Positions 7,633 to 16,303 of a stretch of DNA of 64,000 bases are shown one piece after another. The notes under the pieces were generated by a model, which was given only the letters and a program-made list of their open reading frames with translations, searched no databases and was not told where the DNA came from. Position numbers and translations under genes: made by a program. The DNA is from Octadecabacter temperatus (lineage in GTDB: Bacteria; Pseudomonadota; Alphaproteobacteria; Rhodobacterales; Rhodobacteraceae). How positions within the stretch are numbered: position 1 is the stretch's first letter; each line of letters opens with the position of its first letter. The DNA lies in the NCBI RefSeq assembly GCF_001187845.1, contig NZ_CP012160.1, positions 1,240,001-1,304,000 on the forward strand, given 5' to 3'.

Positions 7633-8733
7633 ATGGCTATTATTGCAGGATCGCGCCGTATTCGGCGCACGCCGTTCTCTGATGGCGTAGAGGCGTCCGG
7701 TGTCAAAGGCTACACGGTCTATAATCATATGCTTCTTCCCACCGTGTTTCGCTCGGTTGTAGAAGACTATCACCATCTGAAATCTGCGGTGCAGGTTTGG
7801 GATGTATCAGTAGAACGACAGGTCGAAATTCGCGGGCCGGACGCGGCAAAGCTCATGCAAATGCTGACGCCACGTGACCTTCGCGGGATGCTGCCCGGTA
7901 TGTGCTATTACGTGCCGATGGTGGATGAAACCGGTGGGATGTTGAATGATCCTGTTGCGGTTATGATCACGGACGATCGGTATTGGGTGTCCATCGCGGA
8001 TAGTGATTTATTGTTTTGGGTCAAAGGATTGGCCTATGGACTTCGTCTGGATGTTTTGGTGGATGAACCTGATGTTTCTCCGCTTGCGATCCAAGGGCCC
8101 AAAGCGGATGAGCTGGCAGCGCGGGTGTTTGGTGACAAGGTGAAAGACCTTAAGTTTTTCCGCTACGGGTGGTTCGACTTTCAAGGCCAGCAGATGTTGG
8201 TCGCACGGTCGGGTTATTCCAAACAGGGCGGTTTCGAAGTCTATGTTGAGGGCACGCAAAACGGCATGCCGCTTTGGAATGCGCTGATGGAGGCGGGCAA
8301 GGATCTTGATGTCTATGCGGGCTGCCCGAACCTGATTGAACGGATTGAGGGTGGGTTGCTGTCGTATGGCAATGACATGAACCGCGACAACACCCCGCAT
8401 GAGGCAGGTTTGGGGCGGTTTTGTTCAACGCAGACTGCGATTGGCTGTGTAGGCCGCGATGCATTGTTGCGTGTGTCCAAGGAAGGCCCTGTAAAACAAG
8501 TGCGCGCACTGCGCATTGAGGGTGATTTGCCACCCTGTGATCGCGGATGGCCGCTGATGGATGGGCAACGACAGGTTGGCATTGTGACGTCCGCCGCGTG
8601 GAGCCCAGATTTTGAAACAAACGTCGCGATTGGCATGGTGCGGATGACCCACTGGGAGCCGATGACCGACGTAGATGTCGTGACGCAAGCAGGGGTTTTC
8701 CCTGCGGTCGTGCAAGAAACGTTTTGGATTTAG
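7633..8733 (+). CDS. dmdA: dimethylsulfoniopropionate demethylase
   Basis: 366-residue tetrahydrofolate-dependent demethylase that converts DMSP to 3-methylmercaptopropionate, a key marine sulfur and carbon reaction in the cytoplasm. It has the GcvT/aminomethyltransferase fold and the DmdA-type N-terminus (SRRIRRTPFSDGVEASGVKG, then YTVYNHMLLPT). Further stretches are VWDVSVERQVEIRGPDA, LNDPVAVMI, DVSPLAIQGPKAD and LLSYGNDMNRDNTPHEAGLG. Length fits DmdA. Together with acuI just downstream, this is the known roseobacter dmdA-acuI arrangement and makes DmdA far more likely than a generic glycine-cleavage T protein. Confidence 0.92.
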   Translation: MAIIAGSRRIRRTPFSDGVEASGVKGYTVYNHMLLPTVFRSVVEDYHHLKSAVQVWDVSVERQVEIRGPDAAKLMQMLTPRDLRGMLPGMCYYVPMVDETGGMLNDPVAVMITDDRYWVSIADSDLLFWVKGLAYGLRLDVLVDEPDVSPLAIQGPKADELAARVFGDKVKDLKFFRYGWFDFQGQQMLVARSGYSKQGGFEVYVEGTQNGMPLWNALMEAGKDLDVYAGCPNLIERIEGGLLSYGNDMNRDNTPHEAGLGRFCSTQTAIGCVGRDALLRVSKEGPVKQVRALRIEGDLPPCDRGWPLMDGQRQVGIVTSAAWSPDFETNVAIGMVRMTHWEPMTDVDVVTQAGVFPAVVQETFWI

Positions 8734-8749
8734 CGCCTATTGCACCGTC

Positions 8750-8785
8750 GGAGCCACCGGCGGGAGTTTTTGGGCCAAGATGAAG
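8750..8785 (+). repeat. short dispersed intergenic repeat, copy 1
   Basis: GGAGCCACCGGCGGGAGTTT and the following TTGGGCCAAGATGAAG fill most of the dmdA-acuI gap. Related copies occur at 9813-9850 and, in part, at 54131-54160. The shared core is CCGGCGGGGAT-TTT followed by an A-rich end. This type of element is familiar from Rhodobacteraceae intergenic regions. It may act as a terminator or mRNA-processing site between dmdA and acuI. Confidence 0.65.
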
Positions 8786-8798
8786 TTAGGAGAAGACT

Positions 8799-9782
8799 AT
8801 GTTTAACGCTTTGATGGTTGAGAAGGACGACGACGGCAAAACCAGCGCGTCCGTGCAGCAGATTGATCTGGATCGGTTGCCCGAAGGCGACGTCACGGTT
8901 GCGATCGAATATTCGACCGTGAACTACAAAGACGGGCTGTGCATTGGGCCAGGTGGTGGTTTGGTACGCAATTACCCCCACATTCCCGGCATCGATTTCG
9001 CAGGGACCGTCGAGGCGTCCGATGACCCGCGATACAAGGCAGGTGATAAGGTTGTGTTGACCGGCTGGCGCGTCGGCGAGGCGCACTGGGGCGGTTATTC
9101 CCAAAAGGCCCGCGTGAAAGCCGATTGGTTGGTTCCGTTGCCCGATGGTCTGGACGCACGCCAAGCGATGGCCGTTGGAACGGCTGGATTTACGGCCATG
9201 CTCGCCGTAATGGCGCTTGAGGATCATGGGATCAAAGACGGGCCTGTGCTGGTCACGGGTGCGGCTGGTGGCGTCGGGTCCGTTGCGACTGCGATCTTGG
9301 CGAACTTGGGCCATGAGGTTGCCGGCGTTACGGGACGGCCTGAAACAGCGGACTATTTGAAGTCCCTTGGGGCAACGCAGATCGTGGCCCGTGAAGAGTT
9401 GAACGAGACCACCAAACGCCCGCTCGAGGCTGAAGTTTGGGGCGGTTGTGTTGACGCTGTTGGCGGCGAGATGCTCGCGCGCGTACTTGGGCAGATGAAA
9501 TACGGGGCGTCTGTGTCGGCTGTGGGCCTTGCAGGTGGCGCGGGGCTTCCGGCGACTGTCATTCCGTTTTTGCTGCGCGGTGTGAACCTGCTCGGGATCG
9601 ATTCAGTCATGCAGCCTTATGATAACCGTGTCCGTGCTTGGGCGCGAATTGCCAAAGATCTGCCGATGGATAAGCTTGAAGCGATGGTCCAACCGGCTGT
9701 CTTGTCTGACCTGCCAACACTTGGTCGCGACATTCTAAAGGGCCAAGTGAAGGGACGCGTTGTTGTTGATGTGAACGCGTAA
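8799..9782 (+). CDS. acuI: acrylyl-CoA reductase (NADPH), AcuI/YhdH family
   Basis: 327-residue zinc-independent medium-chain reductase that converts toxic acryloyl-CoA to propionyl-CoA during DMSP catabolism. The GroES-like N-terminal half contains STVNYKDGLCIG and PGIDFAGTVEASDD. The nucleotide-binding Rossmann motif is VTGAAGGVGSVATAI near residue 150. TTAGGAG lies 7 bases before the ATG. It is directly downstream of dmdA, as in other roseobacters, and probably under the same GntR control. Its product detoxifies the acryloyl-CoA that is thought to serve as inducer, which would give negative feedback. Confidence 0.92.
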   Translation: MFNALMVEKDDDGKTSASVQQIDLDRLPEGDVTVAIEYSTVNYKDGLCIGPGGGLVRNYPHIPGIDFAGTVEASDDPRYKAGDKVVLTGWRVGEAHWGGYSQKARVKADWLVPLPDGLDARQAMAVGTAGFTAMLAVMALEDHGIKDGPVLVTGAAGGVGSVATAILANLGHEVAGVTGRPETADYLKSLGATQIVAREELNETTKRPLEAEVWGGCVDAVGGEMLARVLGQMKYGASVSAVGLAGGAGLPATVIPFLLRGVNLLGIDSVMQPYDNRVRAWARIAKDLPMDKLEAMVQPAVLSDLPTLGRDILKGQVKGRVVVDVNA

Positions 9783-9812
9783 ACGACGGTCCGCGCGTTT
9801 GAGGTTCTGCTC

Positions 9813-9850
9813 GGAGCCTCCGGCGGGGATCTTTATAAAACAAAAGCAAA
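9813..9850 (+). repeat. short dispersed intergenic repeat, copy 2
   Basis: GGAGCCTCCGGCGGGGATCT followed by TTATAAAACAAAAGCAAA matches the copy after dmdA at 8750 and the tail of the element at 54131. It lies in the 255-base gap (9783-10037) between acuI and trgA; apart from this element I see no gene or clear promoter there. Confidence 0.65.
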
Positions 9851-10037
9851 TGGGTGGCGTGAAAGCACCGTCTTTCTTTGATTTGGGTGTGTGAATGCGT
9901 CTGGCTGATACGGAACTTTTACCTCGCCTCTTGCGCGGGGGCCTTTCGGGGGGGTATTTGCGTTGTAACGCAGATCACGGTGAACCGACCAAAGGCGTGA
10001 AAAAAGTCGGGCAGCGTTAAAGCTGAGGAGCAGAACA

Positions 10038-10478
10038 ATGCCGACTATGGGAAGATTGATCGGGGCGATCCTGTTTGGGGCGCTTGCTTGGTACACAACG
10101 ACTCTGATTGTACCTCTGTTCCCTGAGGGAACGAATTTAGGGTTGTTCCAAGAAGTGAACACGTTCTTTGGTTTGGTCGCTGGTTGGACTGTCGCAGGGC
10201 CGCGGGCGGGAACGGGATATGTTGCGTCATTTAGCTATGGGCTGACCGCATTGGTCTCTATGGTCGTGATGGCTTTGTTCTTTAATTCCTTTGTTGTGAT
10301 GATCGAGCGTTCCTTGCGCAAACGCTATGATGGCGCCGGTGAAGCTGTGACGGACGTCTTTGCGTTGTTTATGGAGCACGGGCTGATGATCCTGACGCCG
10401 GAAATCATCACCACATTGCTGGTCGGTGGCGTGGTCGGCGGCCTCGTGACTGAGGTGTTCGGTCGGCGGTTCACCTAA
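10038..10478 (+). CDS. trgA: TrgA family membrane protein
   Basis: 146-residue protein with about four hydrophobic segments: residues 3-25, 45-60, a long one near 70-90, and VVGGLVTEVFG at the end. GAGGAG lies 6 bases before the ATG. It matches TrgA of the Rhodobacter trgA-trgB-cysK locus, which was found because it raises tellurite resistance. Its stop shares one base with the trgB start (TAATG). The native role is unclear; tellurite resistance may be a side effect of membrane or thiol metabolism. Assignment rests on size, topology and the diagnostic gene order. Confidence 0.8.
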   Translation: MPTMGRLIGAILFGALAWYTTTLIVPLFPEGTNLGLFQEVNTFFGLVAGWTVAGPRAGTGYVASFSYGLTALVSMVVMALFFNSFVVMIERSLRKRYDGAGEAVTDVFALFMEHGLMILTPEIITTLLVGGVVGGLVTEVFGRRFT

Positions 10479-11596
10479 TGGACCTATTCATTTTCGGCAC
10501 TTTGCTGCACATGCCACTTTTGGAAGTGGTGAGTGGTGATTGCGACATAGCCAAGCGTATTACATGGGCCGTTCGTCCCGGTTACCGTGTGAGCCGTGTT
10601 GATGGCCATGAGTTTCCGATGATGCATGAAGACGCCGACAGTGTTGCCGAAGGCGTGGTTATTGAAGGCCTGAGCGACACGCAGCTTGAGCGATTGGACT
10701 TCTACGAAAAAGCATTCGACTATGATCGCGTTGATTTTGTTGTCCTCGATAAGGATCAGGCACCGCGCAGCGTCACCGCCTATGTGCCAGCGCAAGGGCG
10801 TTGGACGCCTGCGGAACCGTGGAACCGTCAACAATGGATTTCCGAGCTTGGCGCAGTGACCAAAATCGCGGCGCGTGAGGCGATGGCGGCCCTTGGAACC
10901 ATGACTGCGCAGCAGATGGGCGCGCTTTATGAGAGTATGATGGCGCGCGCGGCGTCCCAGCACCGCGCTGCGAGCTCGTCTGGTGGGGGCGGCATGGGGC
11001 GCGCGGATGTGCATCTGATCGAAGCGCGCAAGCAATACGCTGGTTTTTTCAACGTGGAAGAGTTGGACTTTACGTTTCGCCGTTTTGATGGGTCAATGTC
11101 AGAGCCGGTAAATCGTGCGGTTTTCGTTGGCGTGGATGCGGCTATTGTACTGCCCTATGACCCAGTGCGGGACCGCGTGATGCTGGTCGAACAGTTCCGC
11201 CCCGGTGCATATTTTCGCGGCGATCCGAACCCGTGGACGATGGAACCCGTCGCGGGACGCATTGACCCCGGCGAAGGCCCCGAAGAAGCCGCGATCCGCG
11301 AGGCGAAAGAAGAGGCGGGTATTAATATTTCGTCCCTTCAATGCGTGTCAGCGGCCTACCCAAGCCCTGGATCAACGACAGAGCACTTCTATGTTTTCAT
11401 CGGCATCACCGACTTACCTGATGGGGCAGAAGGTATCGCGGGTAAGCTGTCAGAGGCTGAAGATATCCGCTCGCAGGTTATGGATTGGGCGGACTTTGAT
11501 GATGCGTTGAACGCTGGCGAATACAGGCTTTTGCCGCTGCTTGTGGCAGGGCATTGGTTGGCACGTAATCGTGAGACATTGCGCGCATCTGCTTGA
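10478..11596 (+). CDS. trgB: TrgB: gamma-glutamylcyclotransferase-like domain fused to a NUDIX hydrolase
   Basis: 372 residues in two domains. The N-terminal part (LFIFGTLLHMPLLEVVSG to about residue 115) resembles the GGCT/AIG2-like fold. The C-terminal part, from about 185, is an ADP-ribose pyrophosphatase-type NUDIX domain with box GRIDPGEGPEEAAIREAKEE followed by AGI, and the acidic REAKEEAG core intact. A Gly/Ser-rich linker (SSSGGGGMG) lies between them. The NUDIX half probably hydrolyses ADP-ribose or a related nucleoside diphosphate; the other domain's substrate is unknown. It is the second gene of the trgA-trgB-cysK locus, and a 50-base gap separates it from cysK. Confidence 0.85.
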   Translation: MDLFIFGTLLHMPLLEVVSGDCDIAKRITWAVRPGYRVSRVDGHEFPMMHEDADSVAEGVVIEGLSDTQLERLDFYEKAFDYDRVDFVVLDKDQAPRSVTAYVPAQGRWTPAEPWNRQQWISELGAVTKIAAREAMAALGTMTAQQMGALYESMMARAASQHRAASSSGGGGMGRADVHLIEARKQYAGFFNVEELDFTFRRFDGSMSEPVNRAVFVGVDAAIVLPYDPVRDRVMLVEQFRPGAYFRGDPNPWTMEPVAGRIDPGEGPEEAAIREAKEEAGINISSLQCVSAAYPSPGSTTEHFYVFIGITDLPDGAEGIAGKLSEAEDIRSQVMDWADFDDALNAGEYRLLPLLVAGHWLARNRETLRASA

Positions 11597-11646
11597 AGGT
11601 GTGCGAACGCTCGCCTACACCAGTAACAAATGTGAAAGGCGCACCA

Positions 11647-12684
11647 ATGACCATCCGAACTGACCTCGCTGACGCAGTTGGCAACACACCCCTTATCCGT
11701 CTGAAAGCCGCCTCTGAGGAGACAGGGTGCGAGATTTTGGGCAAAGCGGAATTTATGAACCCCGGTCAATCGGTTAAGGACCGCGCGGCGTTATTCATTA
11801 TCCGTGATGCAGTGGCCAAGGGGCTGCTGAAACCGGGTGGCACGATTGTCGAAGGCACGGCCGGAAACACCGGCATCGGCCTTGCACTGGTTGGCGCGTC
11901 GATGGGGTTCAAGACGGTCATTGTCATTCCCGAAACGCAATCGGAAGAAAAGAAAGAAATGCTGCGCCTTGCAGGGGCTGAACTGGTGCAAGTCCCAGCG
12001 GCGCCGTACCGCAACCCGAACAACTTTGTTCGCTATTCTGAACGGCTCGCAAACGAGCTGGCCCGCAACACCAACGAAGGTGTGATCTGGGCCAACCAGT
12101 TTGACAACGTCGCCAACCGCCAAGCCCATATCGAAACCACTGCGCCTGAGATTTGGGAACAGACGGGTGGTAAGGTTGACGGGTTCATCTGTGCTGTTGG
12201 ATCTGGCGGTACGCTGGCAGGTGTCGCGATGGCGCTCCAGCCTAAGGGCGTAAAGATCGGCCTTGCGGACCCAGACGGGGCAGCGCTGTTCAACTATTAC
12301 ACCAAAGGTGAGCTGACCATGACTGACGGAAGCTCTATAAACGAGGGCATCGGTCAGGTGCGCATCACCAAAAACCTTGAAGGCCTGACGCCGGATTACA
12401 ACTATAACATCCACGATGCGGATGCTTTGCCCTATGTGTTTGATCTGCTCCAAAACGAAGGCCTGTGTTTGGGCGGTTCAAGTGGTGTGAACATCGCTGG
12501 TGCCGTTCGGATGGCCAAAGACATGGGGCCGGGCCACACGATCGTGACGATTCTGTGCGATTACGGAACGCGCTATCAGTCCAAGCTTTTCAACCCTGAA
12601 TTCCTGCGGGAAAAAGGGCTACCCGTGCCAAATTGGTTGGACAAAGAGCCGCTTGAAATTCCAACGGTATTTGAAGACGTATGA
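11647..12684 (+). CDS. cysK: cysteine synthase A-type (O-acetylserine sulfhydrylase)
   Basis: 345-residue PLP enzyme that makes cysteine from O-acetylserine and sulfide. The PLP lysine is in NPGQSVKDRAALF, the substrate loop is EGTAGNTGIGLAL, and a glycine-rich loop GSGGTLAGVAMAL follows. I start at MTIRTDLADAVGNTPLIRL with AAAGG just upstream, rather than 54 bases earlier. Third gene of the trgA-trgB-cysK locus. Its stop overlaps the next start (ATGA). Together with the sulfite reductase genes at the left edge it completes assimilation of sulfide into cysteine. Confidence 0.93.
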   Translation: MTIRTDLADAVGNTPLIRLKAASEETGCEILGKAEFMNPGQSVKDRAALFIIRDAVAKGLLKPGGTIVEGTAGNTGIGLALVGASMGFKTVIVIPETQSEEKKEMLRLAGAELVQVPAAPYRNPNNFVRYSERLANELARNTNEGVIWANQFDNVANRQAHIETTAPEIWEQTGGKVDGFICAVGSGGTLAGVAMALQPKGVKIGLADPDGAALFNYYTKGELTMTDGSSINEGIGQVRITKNLEGLTPDYNYNIHDADALPYVFDLLQNEGLCLGGSSGVNIAGAVRMAKDMGPGHTIVTILCDYGTRYQSKLFNPEFLREKGLPVPNWLDKEPLEIPTVFEDV

Positions 12685-15077
12685 CCTTCCTTAGAGGCCT
12701 GTTGATCGCACTTTTGATCGTCGCGTCGCCAGCTTGGTCACAAGACGAAACAACCGTGCCGCTAGAGCCTCTGGATCAGTTCGTGGTTTCTCCGCTTGTG
12801 GGTACATTTAGCGATGAGGCCGAATGGGATACGTTCGCCAACCGTGTCGAAACGGCGATTGAAGCGGGCCTCGCGTCCAACTCGGTTCTCGCGGAACTGC
12901 GCGGCGAGCTTGCGGATTGGCGTGATACTTTCCTTGAGCGCCAGTCTTTAAATGGGCCGCGCATTGCGACAGTAAGTTCGCAGATTGCCGCGCTCGGTGA
13001 TGCACCGGAAAGCGGGGAGGAGGACACGCGCGTTGCTACTCGTCGCTCTGAGCTGACGGCACAACTGAATGAGCTAAGTGTGCCCGCCACATTGGCGACC
13101 GAAGCCCACACACAAGCCGATGGGCTTATTGGCGAGATCGACAATCTGATCCGCGAACGGCAAACACAGACGTTCTTGACGCGCACCCTGTCTCCGTTGA
13201 ACCCAAGCGGATGGGCCACAACATGGGAGTCTGTTGGAGACGCCGCGCTTGGCGTTAAGGCAGAGGTGGAAAGTGAAATCACCAACCCAAGCCGGCAGTC
13301 CGAACTCGTCAGCAACCTGCCTGCCATTTTCGCGCTTCTCGCGCTTGCGCTGGTGTTTTTGTTCCGCGGGCGGGCTTGGTACCTGATCGGGGCAAATGCA
13401 ATAGCGTCCCGCTTTCGGCGCGGCCACGCGGTTGCGCAGTTTGTCCTGTCGCTTGGGCAAATCATCATTCCGCTCGTCGGGGTTGTTGCGCTGGCAAAGG
13501 CACTCGAATTTACAGGCATGTCTGGGCGTCGCTTAGGTGCGCTTATCGAGGTAATTCCGCTATACGGGTTTCTGGCCATCGTCGGGCATTGGCTTGCGGG
13601 GCAGTTGGCACCGTACAACATGGACGAAGATGCGCATCCACTTGGGATGTCACCGCAGGTGTCATCACGGACGCATACGCGGCTTATCATTCTGGGCTAT
13701 GCTATGGCGTTGTTCGGGCTCGTTTCCGTGTTCGTATCGTCCAATAATTTCAGCACGGCATCCGAAGCATTGGTGATGTTCCCGTTCGGCTTTTTGCTTG
13801 CGTGGGCACTGTATTTGTTCGGAAAAATTATCCGCAAAAGCGCCGCTGATATGCGCGATGATGCATCGCGACAGTTTCGGGCTGGCTTACGGACGACAGT
13901 AGGTCGCGGACTGATGCTTGCAGCGGTAGGTGGTTTTGTTTTGGCGTGTTTGGGATACGCCAATGCCTTTGAGGATGTCATTTTCCCAGCGAGCTTGTCG
14001 GTCATGGTCTTGGCTGTTTTGTTGCTTTTGCAGCGTTTATCGGTTGATGCCTATGCGCTGTTTTCCAAAGGCGAGGGTGTCGCGTCTGAGGCGCTGATCC
14101 CTGTGTTGATCGGTTTTATTCTCGTTCTTCTTTCCTTGCCTGTTTTTGCGTTGATCTGGGGCGCACAAGTCACTGATATGACCGAGCTTTGGACGCGATT
14201 CCGCGAAGGGTTCAGCATTGGCGACACCACGATTTCACCAAGCAACTTCCTGTTGTTCGCAATTGTATTCGTCATCGGCTACACCATCACCCGAATGGTC
14301 CAAGGTGCGCTGCGCTCAACCGTTTTGCCACGTACCAAAATGGATGCTGGCGGGCAGAATGCTGTTGTCTCTGGCATGGGGTATGTCGGGATAATCTTGG
14401 CCGCCGTTGTCGCGATTGCGACTGCAGGGATCGACCTTAGCGGTTTGGCGATTGTTGCCGGTGCATTGTCCGTTGGTATTGGTTTTGGTTTGCAAAACAT
14501 CGTGTCCAACTTCGTGGCTGGGATCATCCTGCTTATTGAGCGCCCGATCTCTCAGGGCGATTGGATCGAGGTCGGCGGGCAGATGGGCTATGTGCGCGAC
14601 ATCTCGGTGCGCTCAACCCGGATTGAGACCTTTGATCGCACAGACGTCATCGTTCCCAATGCCGATCTTGTCAGCAATCAGGTCACCAACTGGACCCGTG
14701 GCAACAACGTGGGCCGTGTGATCGTTCCGGTTGGCGTGGCTTACGGCACTGATACCGATATGATCGCTGGCATCTTGCAAGAGATCGCCGAGGCGCACCC
14801 GATGGTGCTGTTGAATCCGCCGCCGTCTGTTGTCTTCCAAGAATTCGGAGCCGACAGCCTTAACTTTGAGATCCGCGCGATTTTGCGGGATGTGAATTAC
14901 GTGCTGTCCGTCAAATCCGAAATGAACCACGCAATCGCCAAGCGCTTTGTGGCGGAAGGGATCGAAATTCCGTTCGGGCAGCGCGACATCTGGTTGCGCA
15001 ATCCTGAGGCGTTGGATTTTGGCGCTAAACGGCCAGCCCGAAAGCCAAGCAAACCGAAAGGTGACACAAAAGCATGA
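12681..15077 (+). CDS. large MscS-family mechanosensitive channel with DUF3772 periplasmic domain
   Basis: 798-residue inner-membrane protein. A signal peptide (residues 1-20) leads into a periplasmic, partly coiled domain (about 25-195, DUF3772-like). About ten hydrophobic segments follow, then the MscS core. The pore helix is near residues 590-610 (AGALSVGIGFGLQNIVSNFV), followed by the beta domain (ERPISQGDWIEVGGQMGYVR) and the alpha/beta C-terminal domain. This is the MscK/YbiO-like large class, which releases solutes under hypo-osmotic shock. It overlaps cysK and alaX by 4 bases at either end, so it is translated with them. Confidence 0.88.
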   Translation: MTFLRGLLIALLIVASPAWSQDETTVPLEPLDQFVVSPLVGTFSDEAEWDTFANRVETAIEAGLASNSVLAELRGELADWRDTFLERQSLNGPRIATVSSQIAALGDAPESGEEDTRVATRRSELTAQLNELSVPATLATEAHTQADGLIGEIDNLIRERQTQTFLTRTLSPLNPSGWATTWESVGDAALGVKAEVESEITNPSRQSELVSNLPAIFALLALALVFLFRGRAWYLIGANAIASRFRRGHAVAQFVLSLGQIIIPLVGVVALAKALEFTGMSGRRLGALIEVIPLYGFLAIVGHWLAGQLAPYNMDEDAHPLGMSPQVSSRTHTRLIILGYAMALFGLVSVFVSSNNFSTASEALVMFPFGFLLAWALYLFGKIIRKSAADMRDDASRQFRAGLRTTVGRGLMLAAVGGFVLACLGYANAFEDVIFPASLSVMVLAVLLLLQRLSVDAYALFSKGEGVASEALIPVLIGFILVLLSLPVFALIWGAQVTDMTELWTRFREGFSIGDTTISPSNFLLFAIVFVIGYTITRMVQGALRSTVLPRTKMDAGGQNAVVSGMGYVGIILAAVVAIATAGIDLSGLAIVAGALSVGIGFGLQNIVSNFVAGIILLIERPISQGDWIEVGGQMGYVRDISVRSTRIETFDRTDVIVPNADLVSNQVTNWTRGNNVGRVIVPVGVAYGTDTDMIAGILQEIAEAHPMVLLNPPPSVVFQEFGADSLNFEIRAILRDVNYVLSVKSEMNHAIAKRFVAEGIEIPFGQRDIWLRNPEALDFGAKRPARKPSKPKGDTKA

Positions 15078-15793
15078 CCAAGCCATTGTTCATTGAAGAT
15101 GCTTATCAGCGTGACGCTGCGGCGCGGGTGTTTGCCGTGACGGACGAAGGCGGTATTATTCTGGACGAAACGATCTTCTACGCCACCAGTGGCGGGCAAC
15201 CGGGCGACAGTGGGAAACTGACCTGGGACGGTGGTGAGATCGAAATCGCAACGGCTGTGAAAGGCGAGGGCGGCGCAATCATTCTTGTTCCAGCTGAACC
15301 TAACGCAATGCCAGCGGTGGGCGCGGTTGTAACGCAAGTGCTGAACTGGGAACGCCGCCATCGCCACATGCGCGTGCACACGGCACTGCACTTGTTGTCG
15401 GTGGTCATACCGCTGCCTGTGACAGGCGGGTCTATCGGTACAGAAAAGGGGCGGCTTGATTTCGATATGCCCGACGCGATTGAAGACAAAGCCGCGTTAG
15501 AAGACACACTGAACAAGCTCATTGAGTGTGATTTTGCAGTCAGCAACGAATGGATCAGCGAAGAAGAACTGGCCGCAAAGCCCGAGCTTGTGAAAACCAT
15601 GTCCGTTGCGCCACCCAAAGGGGCAGGGCGCATCCGCCTTGTTCGCATCGGTGAGGGTGAAAACACCGCCGACTTGCAGCCCTGCGGCGGAACGCACGTC
15701 CGTTACACATCTGAGATCGGGCGCGTTCGTTTGGGTAAGGTCGAAAAGAAGGGCAAGCAAAACCGCCGCGTTTACTTGCACTTGGACACATGA
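15074..15793 (+). CDS. alaX: alanyl-tRNA editing protein AlaX
   Basis: 239-residue free-standing editing domain that hydrolyses Ser-tRNA(Ala), backing up AlaRS proofreading. The zinc ligands are visible as HTALHLL (HX3H, around residue 101) and QPCGGTHV (C and H, around residue 200), the pattern shared with the AlaRS editing domain. An N-terminal beta-barrel (EDAYQRDAAARV, then DETIFYATSGGQPGDSG) is present, as in medium AlaX proteins. The full-length alaS lies at 46957 in the same window. It overlaps the channel gene and the next membrane gene by 4 bases. Confidence 0.92.
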   Translation: MTKPLFIEDAYQRDAAARVFAVTDEGGIILDETIFYATSGGQPGDSGKLTWDGGEIEIATAVKGEGGAIILVPAEPNAMPAVGAVVTQVLNWERRHRHMRVHTALHLLSVVIPLPVTGGSIGTEKGRLDFDMPDAIEDKAALEDTLNKLIECDFAVSNEWISEEELAAKPELVKTMSVAPPKGAGRIRLVRIGEGENTADLQPCGGTHVRYTSEIGRVRLGKVEKKGKQNRRVYLHLDT

Positions 15794-16155
15794 CGTTTCA
15801 GCTGACAGCCCGCCTTGTGGTGCTTGTCTGCGCGATCTTGTTCGTGATATTCTTGTTTGCCCCGCAAGCCTATTCGCCGCTTTACGGCGTTGAAACAAAC
15901 CAAAGCGCGCAATTCATGACACGCCGCGCTGCGCCTATGTTTCTGGCTCCAGTGATCGTTTTATGGGCCGCGTCCAGCGCTGCGCACAGTAAGTTGCGCG
16001 AGGCTGTCGCTTTGGGTTTTGCGGTTATGTTTGCCGGTGTCGCCATGACCGGAGTGCTGGCCTGGATGCAAGGGACTGCCGCACCGATGATCCTGTTGGC
16101 GGCAGCGGGTGAGGTCCTGATTGCGGCACTTCTGCTTGGCACGCGTAAAAACTAG
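15790..16155 (+). CDS. small integral membrane protein of unknown function
   Basis: 121-residue protein with four predicted transmembrane segments (residues 8-28, 45-62, 70-90, 98-115) and no recognisable catalytic motif. The start overlaps the alaX stop (ATGA), so it belongs to the cysK-channel-alaX chain. I do not recognise the family. The short loop LYGVETNQSAQFMTRRAAP between the first two helices is the only polar stretch of note. The next feature is tRNA-Ser, 58 bases on. Confidence 0.7.
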   Translation: MTFQLTARLVVLVCAILFVIFLFAPQAYSPLYGVETNQSAQFMTRRAAPMFLAPVIVLWAASSAAHSKLREAVALGFAVMFAGVAMTGVLAWMQGTAAPMILLAAAGEVLIAALLLGTRKN

Positions 16156-16213
16156 AACAAAGCGGCAAACGCCTCTTGCAAAGGTAGGGCTTTATTGGCT
16201 AAACGCCCCTCAC

Positions 16214-16303
16214 GGACAGGTGGCCGAGTGGTCGAAGGCGCACGCCTGGAAAGTGTGTAGGCGGGAGACCGTCTCCAGGGTTCGAATCCCTGTCTGTCCG
16301 CCA
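16214..16303 (+). tRNA. tRNA-Ser (anticodon GGA)
   Basis: 90-base class II tRNA with an encoded CCA. The acceptor stem is GGACAGG/TCTGTCC and the anticodon loop CTGGAAA, with GGA at 16248-16250. A long variable arm (GCGGGAGACCGTC) and T-arm CAGGG-TTCGAAT-CCCTG follow; the discriminator base is G. The last 14 bases recur at 29189-29202, so the gene probably served as an integration site. Confidence 0.96.
16290..16303 (+). repeat. att-like direct repeat, tRNA copy
   Basis: CTGTCTGTCCGCCA, the last 14 bases of tRNA-Ser, is repeated exactly and in the same orientation at 29189-29202. The tRNA 3' end is a classic integrase target. The two copies bracket about 12.9 kb. Confidence 0.6.
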
